Shown: positions 41,658-49,817 of the stretch, piece by piece
How positions within the stretch are numbered: position 1 is the first letter of the stretch
Layout of the letters: each line of letters opens with the position of its first letter
DNA from: SIG440 sp045587485
Lineage (GTDB): Bacteria > Bacillota > Clostridia > Monoglobales > Monoglobaceae
NCBI GenBank assembly: GCA_045587485.1
Contig: JAZNCI010000065.1
Span: 1-54,170 of the forward strand
Direction of reading: 5' to 3'
DNA: 54,170 nt
Notes under the pieces: model-generated
The model's input: only the letters and a program-made list of their open reading frames with translations
Told to the model about the DNA's origin: nothing
Database searches by the model: none
Translations under genes and position numbers: made by a program

Positions 41658-42956
41658 ATGAGATATAAGGGTTATGTTGTGACCTATACAGGAGAACTTT
41701 TAAAGGTTAATAAAGAAAACTATTTTTTGAACGGTATTTGCCGAGAAGAGCTTGAACAAGCGGATATTTATGAGGTAAATAAGGAATTCGGACGCAGAAA
41801 CCTTTATGCTGTGTCAAGTGGTGCAAAATGTGATGAAGCAGGCGACGAACTGTCTTTGCTTGTTGTGGACATAATGAAAGGTTTTTTTGGTTCTGATTTT
41901 GCAAATGAATATCAGTCATATTTTAGCATGGCGAATTCTGCAATTTACAGCCATATTTTTGAAAAAACCGATGAACATTTTGAGGTTGATACGTCGGTTT
42001 TATATATCCAGAATGATATTGCAACAGTTTATAATATTGGTGATATGCCCGTATTTTATTTTGAAACGGGTAAATTGAAAAAGATTTCGGGCGATTCCCC
42101 CCAAACCGTTGAAATTGAGAAAGATATTCAAAATAAAAAAGGCGAAGTACATACTCAGGTTCTTAAAAAAGATAATATTCCTTATCTTGGCTTTTTCGAT
42201 GAGGAGTATGAAAATGTTCCTTATGAGTCGCAAAATATAAAACTGAATAAAAATGCCTTTTTTGTGTTGTGCAGCAAGGCTGTATCTGATGTCGTGGGAG
42301 AAAAAAACATTGAAGCTGTTCTTGCTGATAAGAGTATAAAAGACAAAGATAAGGCTGCACGGATAATGGATATTGCGATTGAAAAGAAACCTGACGCCAA
42401 TTACACAGTTCAGGTGGTTCAGGCTGACAAGGGTATTCCGATTACCGAAACTGAGGCAAGGTCTGTGTTTGCATGGGTTGCTGTTGCATTGTTTTGTGTG
42501 GCAGTGTGTTTTTCAAGCTCGTATATTGTGAAAGCAATTACGGGAATTGTGGATAGCAGTAAGGCTTTTTTTGAAAGCTTGATAAACAAAGAGGTTGAGC
42601 CTGATGGAGACCTTATATGGATACCCAAGGAGGACTCTATAGAACAGCAGAACGAAATGCCTCAAGGAATCAAAGATAGCGGCAATATAGAAAATGTGGA
42701 TAATACAAACGATAATATTGCCCCGTCTGTCCCTGTGGTCACAGCTCCTCAAACCGACAACGTGACAAATAAGCAAAAACCGGTTGAAAAACCTCAGACG
42801 CCGTCGGTAAAAACTGAGGCAGAAGAGCAGGAGCCGTCAAAGACTGAGGCAGAAGAGCAGACACCGTCACAGACTGAGCCTGTGGTTGAAGTACCAGGAA
42901 CAACTGTTCCACCGGAAACACACGAAGAGGTTGAATTGCCAATTGATCTTAACTGA
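41658..42956 (+). CDS. Transmembrane PP2C-like pseudophosphatase
   Basis: A 432-aa protein. Residues 1-258 follow the layout of Stp/PP2C serine-threonine phosphatases: GELLKVNKENYFLNGI in place of the G-x-R-x-x-N-E-D-N start, RRNLYAVSSGAKCDEAGDE in place of V-A-D-G-M-G-G-H-x-x-G-E, YNIGDMPVFYF in place of the G-D-S-R strand, FFVLCSKAVSDVVG in place of L-C-S-D-G-L, and PDANYTVQVVQAD in place of G-G-x-D-N-x-T. The metal-binding Asp residues are replaced in every one of these motifs, so it is probably catalytically dead. One membrane helix (about 269-293) leads to an outside tail of about 140 residues rich in Pro, Glu and Thr, with a tandem KTEAEEQxPS repeat. Inferred role: a membrane sensor or scaffold that binds phosphoproteins or an envelope partner. 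The family alignment is by eye. Confidence 0.65.
   Translation: MRYKGYVVTYTGELLKVNKENYFLNGICREELEQADIYEVNKEFGRRNLYAVSSGAKCDEAGDELSLLVVDIMKGFFGSDFANEYQSYFSMANSAIYSHIFEKTDEHFEVDTSVLYIQNDIATVYNIGDMPVFYFETGKLKKISGDSPQTVEIEKDIQNKKGEVHTQVLKKDNIPYLGFFDEEYENVPYESQNIKLNKNAFFVLCSKAVSDVVGEKNIEAVLADKSIKDKDKAARIMDIAIEKKPDANYTVQVVQADKGIPITETEARSVFAWVAVALFCVAVCFSSSYIVKAITGIVDSSKAFFESLINKEVEPDGDLIWIPKEDSIEQQNEMPQGIKDSGNIENVDNTNDNIAPSVPVVTAPQTDNVTNKQKPVEKPQTPSVKTEAEEQEPSKTEAEEQTPSQTEPVVEVPGTTVPPETHEEVELPIDLN
42811..42870 (+). repeat. 30-bp tandem repeat in pseudophosphatase tail
   Basis: Two in-frame 30-bp units encode KTEAEEQ plus two to three Pro/Ser-containing residues, in the extracytoplasmic tail. Copy number could vary between strains. 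Confidence 0.7.
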
Positions 42957-42963
42957 GAATAAC

Positions 42964-42995
42964 AAGTGCGTATCGGATTTCGATACGCACTTTTC
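42964..42995 (+). terminator. Terminator after pseudophosphatase gene
   Basis: AAGTGCGTATCG and CGATACGCACTT form a perfect 12-bp stem around GATTT, ending in TTTTC. Confidence 0.9.
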
Positions 42996-42996
42996 G

Positions 42997-43025
42997 TTGA
43001 CACAGACTTTTATATATGATAAAAT
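42997..43025 (+). promoter_or_regulatory. Promoter of Cys-rich gene and ligA
   Basis: TTGACA (42997-43002), 17-bp spacer, TAAAAT (43020-43025), starting immediately after the upstream terminator. Confidence 0.75.
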
Positions 43026-43061
43026 GTTATTAATCAAAACGACTTATAAGGTGAGATTTTT

Positions 43062-43313
43062 ATGAGTTATAAATATTTTGAAAATTGTGAGTGTGAGTTC
43101 TATCCCTGCCACAAGCTTGACAATATGAACTGCCTTTTTTGCTTTTGCCCCTTATATAATATGGAATGTGAGGGAAACTATGAAATGATTAATGGCAAAA
43201 ACAGCGAAGCTATTAAGGATTGCAGCAACTGTATTCTGCCCCATATCGAAAGCGGTTATGATTATGTAATGAGATACCTGAAACGAAAGGCTTGTGGAGA
43301 AAATGAGTATTAA
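43062..43313 (+). CDS. Cysteine-rich small domain protein
   Basis: An 83-aa protein with eight Cys and two candidate His ligands (CECEFYPCH, NCLFCFCPLY, CSNCILPH). It matches the cysteine-rich small domain family seen in anaerobic Firmicutes and thought to bind metal or an iron-sulfur cluster. It starts at ATG 43062. It overlaps the ligA start by 11 nt and shares its promoter, although the family is not usually tied to DNA ligase. Biochemical role unknown. Confidence 0.8.
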   Translation: MSYKYFENCECEFYPCHKLDNMNCLFCFCPLYNMECEGNYEMINGKNSEAIKDCSNCILPHIESGYDYVMRYLKRKACGENEY

Positions 43314-45279
43314 AAATGAAATTCTTTGGCTAAGAAAAGAAATTGAAGAACACAACCACAATTATTATGTGCTGGATAACCCCACGATTTCGGACTATGA
43401 ATATGATATTCTTCTTCACAAGCTGATAAGGCTGGAAGAGGAGAATCCCCAATTTGCAGACGAGAATTCCCCAACCAAGCGTGTTGGAGGTGTGGCACTT
43501 AAGGAGTTTGAACAGGTTCAGCACGAGGTTCCTATGCAGAGCCTTGGGGACGTGTTCTCAAAAGAAGAAATTATGGATTTTGATAAAAGGGTGGCACAAG
43601 GGTTAGCGGGTCAGCCTTATGAGTATGTTGTTGAAATGAAGATAGACGGGCTTTCTGTATCGTTGGAATATGAGAATGGCAGATTTGTCAAGGGTTCTAC
43701 TCGTGGTGACGGAACTGTGGGCGAAAATATTACCGAAAATCTTAAAACCATAAAGTCAATCCCCTTGATTTTGCCCGAAATGGTAGAACGGTTGGAGGTA
43801 AGAGGCGAGGTGTATATGCCCAAAGCCAGCTTTGAGGCATTGAATATTGAACGAAAAAAGACGGAAGAGCCGCTTTTTGCAAACCCCCGAAACGCAGCAG
43901 CAGGCTCTCTCAGACAGCTTGACAGCAAAATTACCGCAAAACGTAATCTTGATGTGTTTATCTTTAATATTCAACAGACCTCAAAACAGCTTGAAAGCCA
44001 CACTCAAGGCCTTGAATGGCTTAAGTCCCTTGGTTTTAAGGTAAGCCCAAGAAGGTCTGTTTTTGACACAATGGAGGCAGCATACGAGGAAATTCAAAAT
44101 ATTGGAAAAGAACGTGCAAGCCTTCCCTTTGATATCGACGGTGCAGTGGTAAAGGTAAATAGTCTGCTTCAACGCGACGAGCTTGGAACAACCACAAAAG
44201 TTCCCAAGTGGGCGATTGCTTATAAGTTCCCTGCTGAGCAGCAGGAAACAACGGTGGAGGATATCATTGTTCAGGTTGGCAGAACGGGCGTTATCACTCC
44301 CAATGCGGTGCTTACACCTGTGAGGGTTGCGGGGTCAACGGTGAGCCGTGCCACACTTCACAACGAGGATTTTATCCGTGAAAAAGGTCTCATGATTGGC
44401 GACCGTGTGTTGATACAAAAGGCAGGGGATATTATCCCAGAGGTTGCCGAAGTTCTTAAAGAAAAGAGAACAGGAAAAGAGCGCGAATTTGTTATGCCAA
44501 CAGTTTGCCCTGCTTGCGGCGAGGCACTTTTCCGTGAAGAAGGCGAGGCGGCGCTTAGATGCGTCAGCACAAATTGCCCTGCGCAAAGGGTGCGCAGCAT
44601 AATTCACTTTGCATCACGGGGCGCAATGGATATCGAGGGCCTTGGCGATATGATTGTTGAGCAGCTTGTGGAAAGTGGATTGATAAAAAATACTGCTGAT
44701 TTGTTTTATCTCAAATACGAGGATGTTGTGGAATTAGAGCGATTTGCCGACAAATCGGCACAGAACCTGATTGACGCAATCGAAGGAGCAAAGAAAAATT
44801 CTCTTGACAAGCTTCTTTGCGGTTTGGGCATTCGTCTTATCGGTGCCAAGGCGGCGAAGAATATAGCCCAATATTTTGGTGATATGGACAGTATTATGTC
44901 GGCAACCATTGAACAGGTATCGGAAATTGATGATGTTGGCACCAAAATGGCAGAAAGCCTTGTGCACTATTTCAGCGAGCCTGAAACAAAAGAACTGATT
45001 GAACGAATGAAACAGGCAGGGGTAAATATGATTGCCGAAGAAAAGCCCACAGGCGGAAATCTAATGAGCAAGACCTTTGTTCTAACGGGGACATTCCCAA
45101 CGCTTAAACGTTCCGAGGCACAGAAATTAATCGAGGATAACGGCGGCAAGGTGTCTGGCTCGGTGTCAAAAAAGACCGACTTTGTGGTTGCCGGCATTGA
45201 TGCAGGCAGCAAGCTTGACAAAGCCCAAACCCTCGGCGTTGCGGTAATAACTGAAGAAGAACTTTTGAAGATGGTATAA
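43303..45279 (+). CDS. ligA: NAD-dependent DNA ligase LigA
   Basis: A 658-aa ligase that seals nicks with NAD as cofactor. An N-terminal Ia domain (YYVLDNPTISDYEYD), the adenylation motif with catalytic K113 in EMKIDGLS, an OB fold, a four-Cys zinc finger (CPACG, CVSTNC), helix-hairpin-helix repeats and a C-terminal BRCT domain (about 585-658) are all present. ATG 43303 with GGAG upstream is preferred over GTG 43294. Translationally linked to the Cys-rich gene; terminator at 45284. Confidence 0.96.
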   Translation: MSIKNEILWLRKEIEEHNHNYYVLDNPTISDYEYDILLHKLIRLEEENPQFADENSPTKRVGGVALKEFEQVQHEVPMQSLGDVFSKEEIMDFDKRVAQGLAGQPYEYVVEMKIDGLSVSLEYENGRFVKGSTRGDGTVGENITENLKTIKSIPLILPEMVERLEVRGEVYMPKASFEALNIERKKTEEPLFANPRNAAAGSLRQLDSKITAKRNLDVFIFNIQQTSKQLESHTQGLEWLKSLGFKVSPRRSVFDTMEAAYEEIQNIGKERASLPFDIDGAVVKVNSLLQRDELGTTTKVPKWAIAYKFPAEQQETTVEDIIVQVGRTGVITPNAVLTPVRVAGSTVSRATLHNEDFIREKGLMIGDRVLIQKAGDIIPEVAEVLKEKRTGKEREFVMPTVCPACGEALFREEGEAALRCVSTNCPAQRVRSIIHFASRGAMDIEGLGDMIVEQLVESGLIKNTADLFYLKYEDVVELERFADKSAQNLIDAIEGAKKNSLDKLLCGLGIRLIGAKAAKNIAQYFGDMDSIMSATIEQVSEIDDVGTKMAESLVHYFSEPETKELIERMKQAGVNMIAEEKPTGGNLMSKTFVLTGTFPTLKRSEAQKLIEDNGGKVSGSVSKKTDFVVAGIDAGSKLDKAQTLGVAVITEEELLKMV

Positions 45280-45283
45280 ACAT

Positions 45284-45310
45284 AAAGGCTCCCATTAAGG
45301 GAGCCTTTGT
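45284..45310. terminator. Convergent terminator after ligA
   Basis: AAAGGCTCCC and GGGAGCCTTT pair (10 bp) around ATTAA, followed by GT on the plus strand. It lies between ligA and the convergent HTH gene. Confidence 0.75.
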
Positions 45311-45510
45311 TAGTCCTTGATATAAACCATAATATCCTGAACTTTGCAATCAAGAATGCGGCACAGGTCGTTTAATGTAACTGTGCTTATTGGTTTGTTG
45401 TGCCGCAGTCGGTCAAGAAGACCGCGGCTGATGTTGTAATCCTTAATGAGCTTGTAAGTGGAAAGATTTTTTTGCTTTAATGTTTCGTATAGCGGAGCAT
45501 AGCTAATCAT
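45310..45510 (-). CDS. Small XRE-family HTH regulator
   Basis: A 66-aa protein made of one Cro/CI-type helix-turn-helix (LSTYKLIKDYNISRGLLDRL and a second helix RILDCKVQDIMVYI), like YozG-type mini-regulators. Start ATG 45510 has only a weak site (GAGATGAC). It may be read through from gatB, whose hairpin terminator is just upstream (45531-45556). Target unknown. Confidence 0.8.
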   Translation of the reverse strand: MISYAPLYETLKQKNLSTYKLIKDYNISRGLLDRLRHNKPISTVTLNDLCRILDCKVQDIMVYIKD

Positions 45511-45530
45511 TTTATTGTCATCTCAATGCT

Positions 45531-45556
45531 AAAACAGGCAAATTTTTGCCCGTTTT
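45531..45556 (-). terminator. Hairpin after gatB
   Basis: On the minus strand AAAACGGGCAAA pairs with TTTGCCTGTTTT (one mismatch) around AAA/TTT, giving a T-rich 3' arm. It overlaps the start region of the HTH gene. Confidence 0.6.
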
Positions 45557-45561
45557 ATGCT

Positions 45562-46986
45562 TTACAGATTTTTAAGTTTCTGTTCAAGACATTCCTTGAT
45601 AGATTTGGGTGTTGCCTTGCCCTGAAGGCCACGGTTTGCCTGACCCATAAAGAAACCAAAGACATTTGTCTTTCCGTTTTTGTAGTCTTCAACAAGGTCC
45701 TGACGTTCTGCAAAAAGATTGTCAATAAAGTCGTTGATTGCAGAAAGGTCTTCTTCCACAATAAAGTTGTTTGCTTTTGCGATTTCCATGGGGTCGCCGC
45801 CTTCTTCAAACATAAAGCGGATGATTGTTTTTGCATCGTTACGGTTAACGGTGTTTTTGTCAGCCATTTCGCAAACCTTTGCAAAGTCCTTGGCAGATAC
45901 GGGGATTTCCTCGGTATCGGTTTCCTTAACGCGGCGCATAACCTCGGTTAAGAACATATTTGCAACGCTCTTATATTCGGGGTAAATTGCAACAGTTTCG
46001 TCGTAGAAGTCCGAAATATATTTTTCAAGGGTAAGAACTCTTGCATCCTCGTCGGTGAGCTTGTATTCATTAATATACTTGTTCACTCTTTCGTGAGGGA
46101 GCAGAGGAATTTCGCTCTTTGCTCTTTTGATATCCTCGTCAGAGAAGGTAACTGCCATAATATCAGGCTCGGGGAAGTAGCGGTAGTCGTTGGCGTTTTC
46201 CTTGCTTCTTAAAGAAGAGGTTGTGCCTGTTGCATCATCAAAACGTCTTGTTTCCTGAACAACCTTGCCGCCCTCGTCAAGAATTTTCGTCTGTCTTTCG
46301 ATTTCGCACTCAATTGCTCTCTGGATTGAACGGAAGGAGTTTAGATTTTTAATTTCCGCCCTGTCACCCAAAACTTCAGAGCCTGCAGGCTTTAATGAAA
46401 CATTGACATCAGCACGGATTGAGCCTTCCTGCATTTTTGCATCGCAGACATTAAGATATTTAAGATAAAGAGCAATCTTTGAAACAAACTCGGCAGCCTC
46501 TTCAGCAGAGGTAATATCAGGCTCGCTGACAATTTCAATCAGCGGTACACTGCATCGGTTGTAGTCTGCCCAGCTTTGACCGTGATAATCGTCGTGGACA
46601 AGCTTGCCTGCGTCTTCCTCAAGGTGAATCTGATGAATTCTGACAACCGTTCCTGTTGAAAGTTCAATCTTACCATTGATACACAGGGGAAGGTCGAGTT
46701 GTGAAATCTGGTATGCTTTGGGAAGGTCGGGGTAGAAGTAGTTCTTTCTGTCAAAGCGTGAATAGCGGTTGATGTCACATCCGAATGCAAGACCTGCACG
46801 GATTGCATAGTTTACCGCCTCAAAATTGATTATTGGCAGAGCACCGGGCTGACCTGTACATACGGGGCAGATATGAGTATTGGGGTCGCCGCCAAAGGAG
46901 GCGTCACAGGTGCAGAATGCTTTTGTTTTTGTTGAAAGCTCGGCATGAATTTCAAGACCGATGACTGTATCGTATTTAGCACACAT
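45562..46986 (-). CDS. gatB: Asp-tRNA(Asn)/Glu-tRNA(Gln) amidotransferase subunit B
   Basis: A 474-aa GatB. Together with GatA and GatC it converts misacylated Glu-tRNA-Gln and/or Asp-tRNA-Asn to the amide forms. Signatures are VIGLEIHAELSTKTKAFC, CPVCTGQPGALPIIN, KNYFYPDLPKAYQISQ and the C-terminal YqeY/tail domain with MGQANRGLQGKATPKS. ATG 46986 overlaps the gatA stop by one base. Last gene of gatCAB. Confidence 0.97.
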   Translation of the reverse strand: MCAKYDTVIGLEIHAELSTKTKAFCTCDASFGGDPNTHICPVCTGQPGALPIINFEAVNYAIRAGLAFGCDINRYSRFDRKNYFYPDLPKAYQISQLDLPLCINGKIELSTGTVVRIHQIHLEEDAGKLVHDDYHGQSWADYNRCSVPLIEIVSEPDITSAEEAAEFVSKIALYLKYLNVCDAKMQEGSIRADVNVSLKPAGSEVLGDRAEIKNLNSFRSIQRAIECEIERQTKILDEGGKVVQETRRFDDATGTTSSLRSKENANDYRYFPEPDIMAVTFSDEDIKRAKSEIPLLPHERVNKYINEYKLTDEDARVLTLEKYISDFYDETVAIYPEYKSVANMFLTEVMRRVKETDTEEIPVSAKDFAKVCEMADKNTVNRNDAKTIIRFMFEEGGDPMEIAKANNFIVEEDLSAINDFIDNLFAERQDLVEDYKNGKTNVFGFFMGQANRGLQGKATPKSIKECLEQKLKNL

Positions 46987-48434
46987 TATTTTTTACCCCC
47001 CTTTATAATTGCTGTGGGATGTGAAAAGTTTTTTTCATAAGCATCCGCAAACTGAATAACTTTTGCATCGTCAAATCTCTTTGCCGAGATTGAAAAACCG
47101 ATTGGCATACCTTCCGAATTAACACCGCAGGGAACGGATATAGCAGGAATACCTGCAATATTTGCCGTAACGGTACAAACATCGGCAAGGTACATCTTTA
47201 CCGGGTCGTCGATATTGGTATCTATGTTATATGCAACCGTTGGTGCGGTAGGCGTGAGCATAACGTCGCACTTCTCAAAGATTTCGTCGTGCTCAAGGCG
47301 GAACTGCTGACGGACAGCAAGAGCCTTTTTGTAATAAGCATCATAGTAACCGCTGGACAGAGCATAGGTGCCAAGCAGAATTCTTCTTTTAACCTCTGCG
47401 CCAAAGCCTTCGGCTCTGGTTTTTTTGATAAGCTCGTTATAGCTTTCGGGGGATGCGGTACGATAGCCGTATTTCACACCGTCATATCTTGAAAGGTTTG
47501 AACTTGCTTCGGCACAAGCAAGAAGGTAGTATGCAGAAACTGCATATTTAAGAGTGGGCATCGAAACTTCAACAAGCTCTGCACCCATTTCTTCATAGAA
47601 TTTTGCAACCTTCATTACTGCATCCTTAATCTCGGCATCAATGCCTTCGCCGTAGAATTCTTTGGGAATACCGATTTTAAGCCCTTTTATATCCTGACCT
47701 AAAGCAGAGTTAAAGTCAATGTTATGGCGTCTGGTTGTTCTGTCACGAGAATCCTGACCTGCGATTGCGTTAAGGATAATTCCGCAATCCTCGGCGGAGT
47801 TTGCCATAGGGCCAATCTGGTCAAGTGAGCTACCAAAGGCAACAAGACCAAAACGTGAAACTGTACCGTAGGTTGGCTTCATACCCGTAATTCCGCAGAA
47901 TGCCGCAGGCTGACGAACCGAGCCGCCTGTGTCGGAGCCAAGCGCTGCCGCACAAAGACCTGCCGCAACCGCAACTGCACTACCGCCTGATGAACCGCCC
48001 GGAACTCTTTCGGTATCAAAGGGGTTCTTTGGTTTTGAGAGTGCGGATGTCTGTGATGAGCCACCCATAGCAAATTCGTCCATTGAGGTCTTGCCCAGAA
48101 TGACGATTCCCTGTGTGTTCAGCTTTTCCATAACTGTTGCGTTATATGGGGGAGCATATTCTGCAAGCATCTTTGACGAACAGGTTGTTTTGATGTCCTT
48201 CGTGCAGATATTATCCTTTATTGCCAGGGGAATACCTGTAAGGGCAGAAATATCGCCGCTTGCAATTCTTTTGTCAGCATTCTCTGCAGCAGCAAGGGCT
48301 TCTTCCTGACATACGGTGTTAAAGGCACCAAGATTTTCACATTTATTTATTTTTTCAAGATAGCTTTTTGTAAGCTCAACAGCTGAAATTTCTTTTGTGT
48401 CAAGCTGTTTTCTAAGTTTTGTTAAATTTGTCAT
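46986..48434 (-). CDS. gatA: Asp-tRNA(Asn)/Glu-tRNA(Gln) amidotransferase subunit A
   Basis: A 482-aa amidase-signature enzyme that frees ammonia from glutamine for the GatB reaction. The catalytic Lys is in LAIKDNICT, and the Ser-cisSer-Lys triad region is GGSSGGSAVAVAAGLCAAALGSDTGGSVRQP. Full length. It starts at ATG 48434 behind AGGAGGTGCC, 11 nt after gatC. Confidence 0.97.
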   Translation of the reverse strand: MTNLTKLRKQLDTKEISAVELTKSYLEKINKCENLGAFNTVCQEEALAAAENADKRIASGDISALTGIPLAIKDNICTKDIKTTCSSKMLAEYAPPYNATVMEKLNTQGIVILGKTSMDEFAMGGSSQTSALSKPKNPFDTERVPGGSSGGSAVAVAAGLCAAALGSDTGGSVRQPAAFCGITGMKPTYGTVSRFGLVAFGSSLDQIGPMANSAEDCGIILNAIAGQDSRDRTTRRHNIDFNSALGQDIKGLKIGIPKEFYGEGIDAEIKDAVMKVAKFYEEMGAELVEVSMPTLKYAVSAYYLLACAEASSNLSRYDGVKYGYRTASPESYNELIKKTRAEGFGAEVKRRILLGTYALSSGYYDAYYKKALAVRQQFRLEHDEIFEKCDVMLTPTAPTVAYNIDTNIDDPVKMYLADVCTVTANIAGIPAISVPCGVNSEGMPIGFSISAKRFDDAKVIQFADAYEKNFSHPTAIIKGGKK

Positions 48435-48445
48435 ATCGGCACCTC

Positions 48446-48730
48446 CTAATCAACAATTTTGGGAACAACAAACTGATTTGCAATAACTTCGGGGCCGTTG
48501 TTTACGATGCCTTCCATATTGTTAAATGTTTCGATGTTGTCGCCACGCAGTTCACCAAAGGGAACTGCATTTGTCATATCAATAGGGTTATATTCAAAAT
48601 CTGAATCGCCGATAGTATCCATAAGATTTATGATATCGGTCATTTCTTTTTGGTATTCCTGCATCTCGTCTTCCGAAAGATGCAGTTTTGAAAGCTCACA
48701 AAGAAGCTTAAGGTTGTCCATTGATAACAT
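48446..48730 (-). CDS. gatC: Asp-tRNA(Asn)/Glu-tRNA(Gln) amidotransferase subunit C
   Basis: A 94-aa GatC, the small wrapping subunit of the complex (LCELSKLHLSEDEMQEYQKEM; FGELRGDNIE). ATG 48730 fits the AAAGGATG site; a GTG at 48739 overlaps that site and is less likely. First gene of the gatCAB operon. Confidence 0.92.
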   Translation of the reverse strand: MLSMDNLKLLCELSKLHLSEDEMQEYQKEMTDIINLMDTIGDSDFEYNPIDMTNAVPFGELRGDNIETFNNMEGIVNNGPEVIANQFVVPKIVD

Positions 48731-48772
48731 ATATTTCACATCCTTTTAAGTGGTAAAATTACACTATTTTTT

Positions 48773-48801
48773 ATTTTACCATTTTTGCACGGGTTTTGCA
48801 A
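48773..48801 (-). promoter_or_regulatory. gatCAB promoter
   Basis: Minus-strand -35 TTGCAA (48796-48801), 17-bp spacer, -10 TAAAAT (48773-48778). Confidence 0.65.
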
Positions 48802-48851
48802 TACAAATTTTCAAAGATTTTTTGGGACATTCTTTATTCGGTCGGCGATAA

Positions 48852-48867
48852 TTCGACTCTTGTCGAA
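48852..48867. promoter_or_regulatory. Palindromic 0A-box-like site upstream of gatC
   Basis: TTCGAC-TCTT-GTCGAA is a perfect 6+6 palindrome. Its right arm reads TTGTCGAAAAA, close to the Spo0A box core. It lies about 50 bp upstream of the gatCAB -35. Confidence 0.4.
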
Positions 48868-48874
48868 AAACATT

Positions 48875-48910
48875 TAAAAAATTAAAGCCTCCCTTCAAAC
48901 AAGGGAGGCT
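48875..48910 (-). terminator. Terminator of XRE-S24 gene
   Basis: On the minus strand AGCCTCCCTT and AAGGGAGGCT pair (10 bp, loop of 5), followed by TTAATTTTTT. Confidence 0.85.
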
Positions 48911-48946
48911 CTGCTGTATGATTGGTTCTGATTTTACAAACAAAAA

Positions 48947-49603
48947 TTAAAGATATTTTGTAACTTCTTTGACAAGACCCAAGACAGATACTCTTGATGT
49001 TTCGGCATTTTCAAAACGCCGTGCCGGATAATAGGGGTTTATAGATTCCAGCTCAAGCCAGCCGCGTCCGTAGTTAAGTTTTTTAACAAATGCGTCCTCA
49101 TCATCAACCATAACAACAGCGATTGAACCATTATCAACTGAGGACTGAAGGCGTACGAGTATCTGGCTACCGTCGTCAATAAGGGGTGACATACTGTCTC
49201 CGGAAACATTGACTCTGATATATTTTTCGGGGTTTGCACCATAGGGGAGGAAGGTAGGAACAAAATCGTCAGGAGTGGTATCTGCAATCCTTCCAAAGCC
49301 TGCTGACACGCTGTTATAGACGGGGACTTGATAAATGTTGTCATTTTGTTCTGCAGGTGTGCCAAAATCAAGGTTGGGGTTGTCGGAACGACCCAGCAAA
49401 TAATCAGAAGAAACATCCAGAAGCTCAGTAAGGTTTGTAACAACACTTACAAGTGGTTCTTGTTTATTATTTTCATATTTTGAAAGGGTGCCTTTGCTCA
49501 TACCGCCGTCAAAGCGTCTGTTATATTTTGCGGCAAGCTCTTCAAGTGTAAGATTTTTTGCCTTTCGGCATTCTTTTAATTTATCTCCAAAAGTATACAA
49601 CAT
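48947..49603 (-). CDS. XRE-S24 (CI/LexA-like) transcriptional repressor
   Basis: A 218-aa repressor with an N-terminal XRE helix-turn-helix (about 5-70) and a C-terminal S24 self-cleaving peptidase domain. Catalytic S137 is in SGDSMSP, K174 in DAFVKKL, and the Ala-Gly cleavage site A101-G102 in SVSAGFG. The layout matches phage CI and related SOS-responsive regulators, which cut themselves when RecA is activated. ATG 49603 follows AAGGAGAG; the frame extends 16 codons further without a site. It is divergent from a micro-peptide gene with operator-like repeats between. No phage genes are nearby. Confidence 0.9.
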   Translation of the reverse strand: MLYTFGDKLKECRKAKNLTLEELAAKYNRRFDGGMSKGTLSKYENNKQEPLVSVVTNLTELLDVSSDYLLGRSDNPNLDFGTPAEQNDNIYQVPVYNSVSAGFGRIADTTPDDFVPTFLPYGANPEKYIRVNVSGDSMSPLIDDGSQILVRLQSSVDNGSIAVVMVDDEDAFVKKLNYGRGWLELESINPYYPARRFENAETSRVSVLGLVKEVTKYL

Positions 49604-49641
49604 ACAACTCTCCTTGTATGAAAATTCTATATTATATATTA

Positions 49642-49670
49642 AGTATAACACAGCTCTATCAAAAAATCAA
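49642..49670 (-). promoter_or_regulatory. Promoter of XRE-S24 repressor
   Basis: Minus-strand -35 TTGATT (49665-49670), 17-bp spacer, -10 TATACT (49642-49647). Confidence 0.65.
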
Positions 49671-49686
49671 GAGATATATTTCAAAA

Positions 49687-49798
49687 TTCGAAACTTTTTT
49701 CAAAAAAATTCAAAAAAGTTATTGACAACGAAACAAGACTATGTTATTATGAAGAAAAAGTTAATAGAAACGAAACAAATTGTTAAAAGAGTTTCGAA
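49687..49798. promoter_or_regulatory. Operator-like repeats between repressor and peptide genes
   Basis: AACGAAACAA occurs exactly twice, at 49727-49736 and 49769-49778, 42 bp apart (four helical turns), flanking the plus-strand -10. The inverted pair TTCGAAAC (49687-49694) and GTTTCGAA (49791-49798) brackets the set. All share a CGAAAC core, and the layout suggests cooperative binding by the adjacent repressor. Confidence 0.5.
49722..49750 (+). promoter_or_regulatory. Promoter of the micro-peptide gene
   Basis: TTGACA (49722-49727), 17-bp spacer, TATTAT (49745-49750). The first repeat overlaps the end of the -35 element. Confidence 0.7.
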
Positions 49799-49817
49799 TT
49801 CAGAAAGGATGTTTTTT

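Noticed and set aside
45526..45951. 141-codon plus-strand ORF opposite gatB
   Set aside because: Antisense shadow of gatB with no ribosome binding site.
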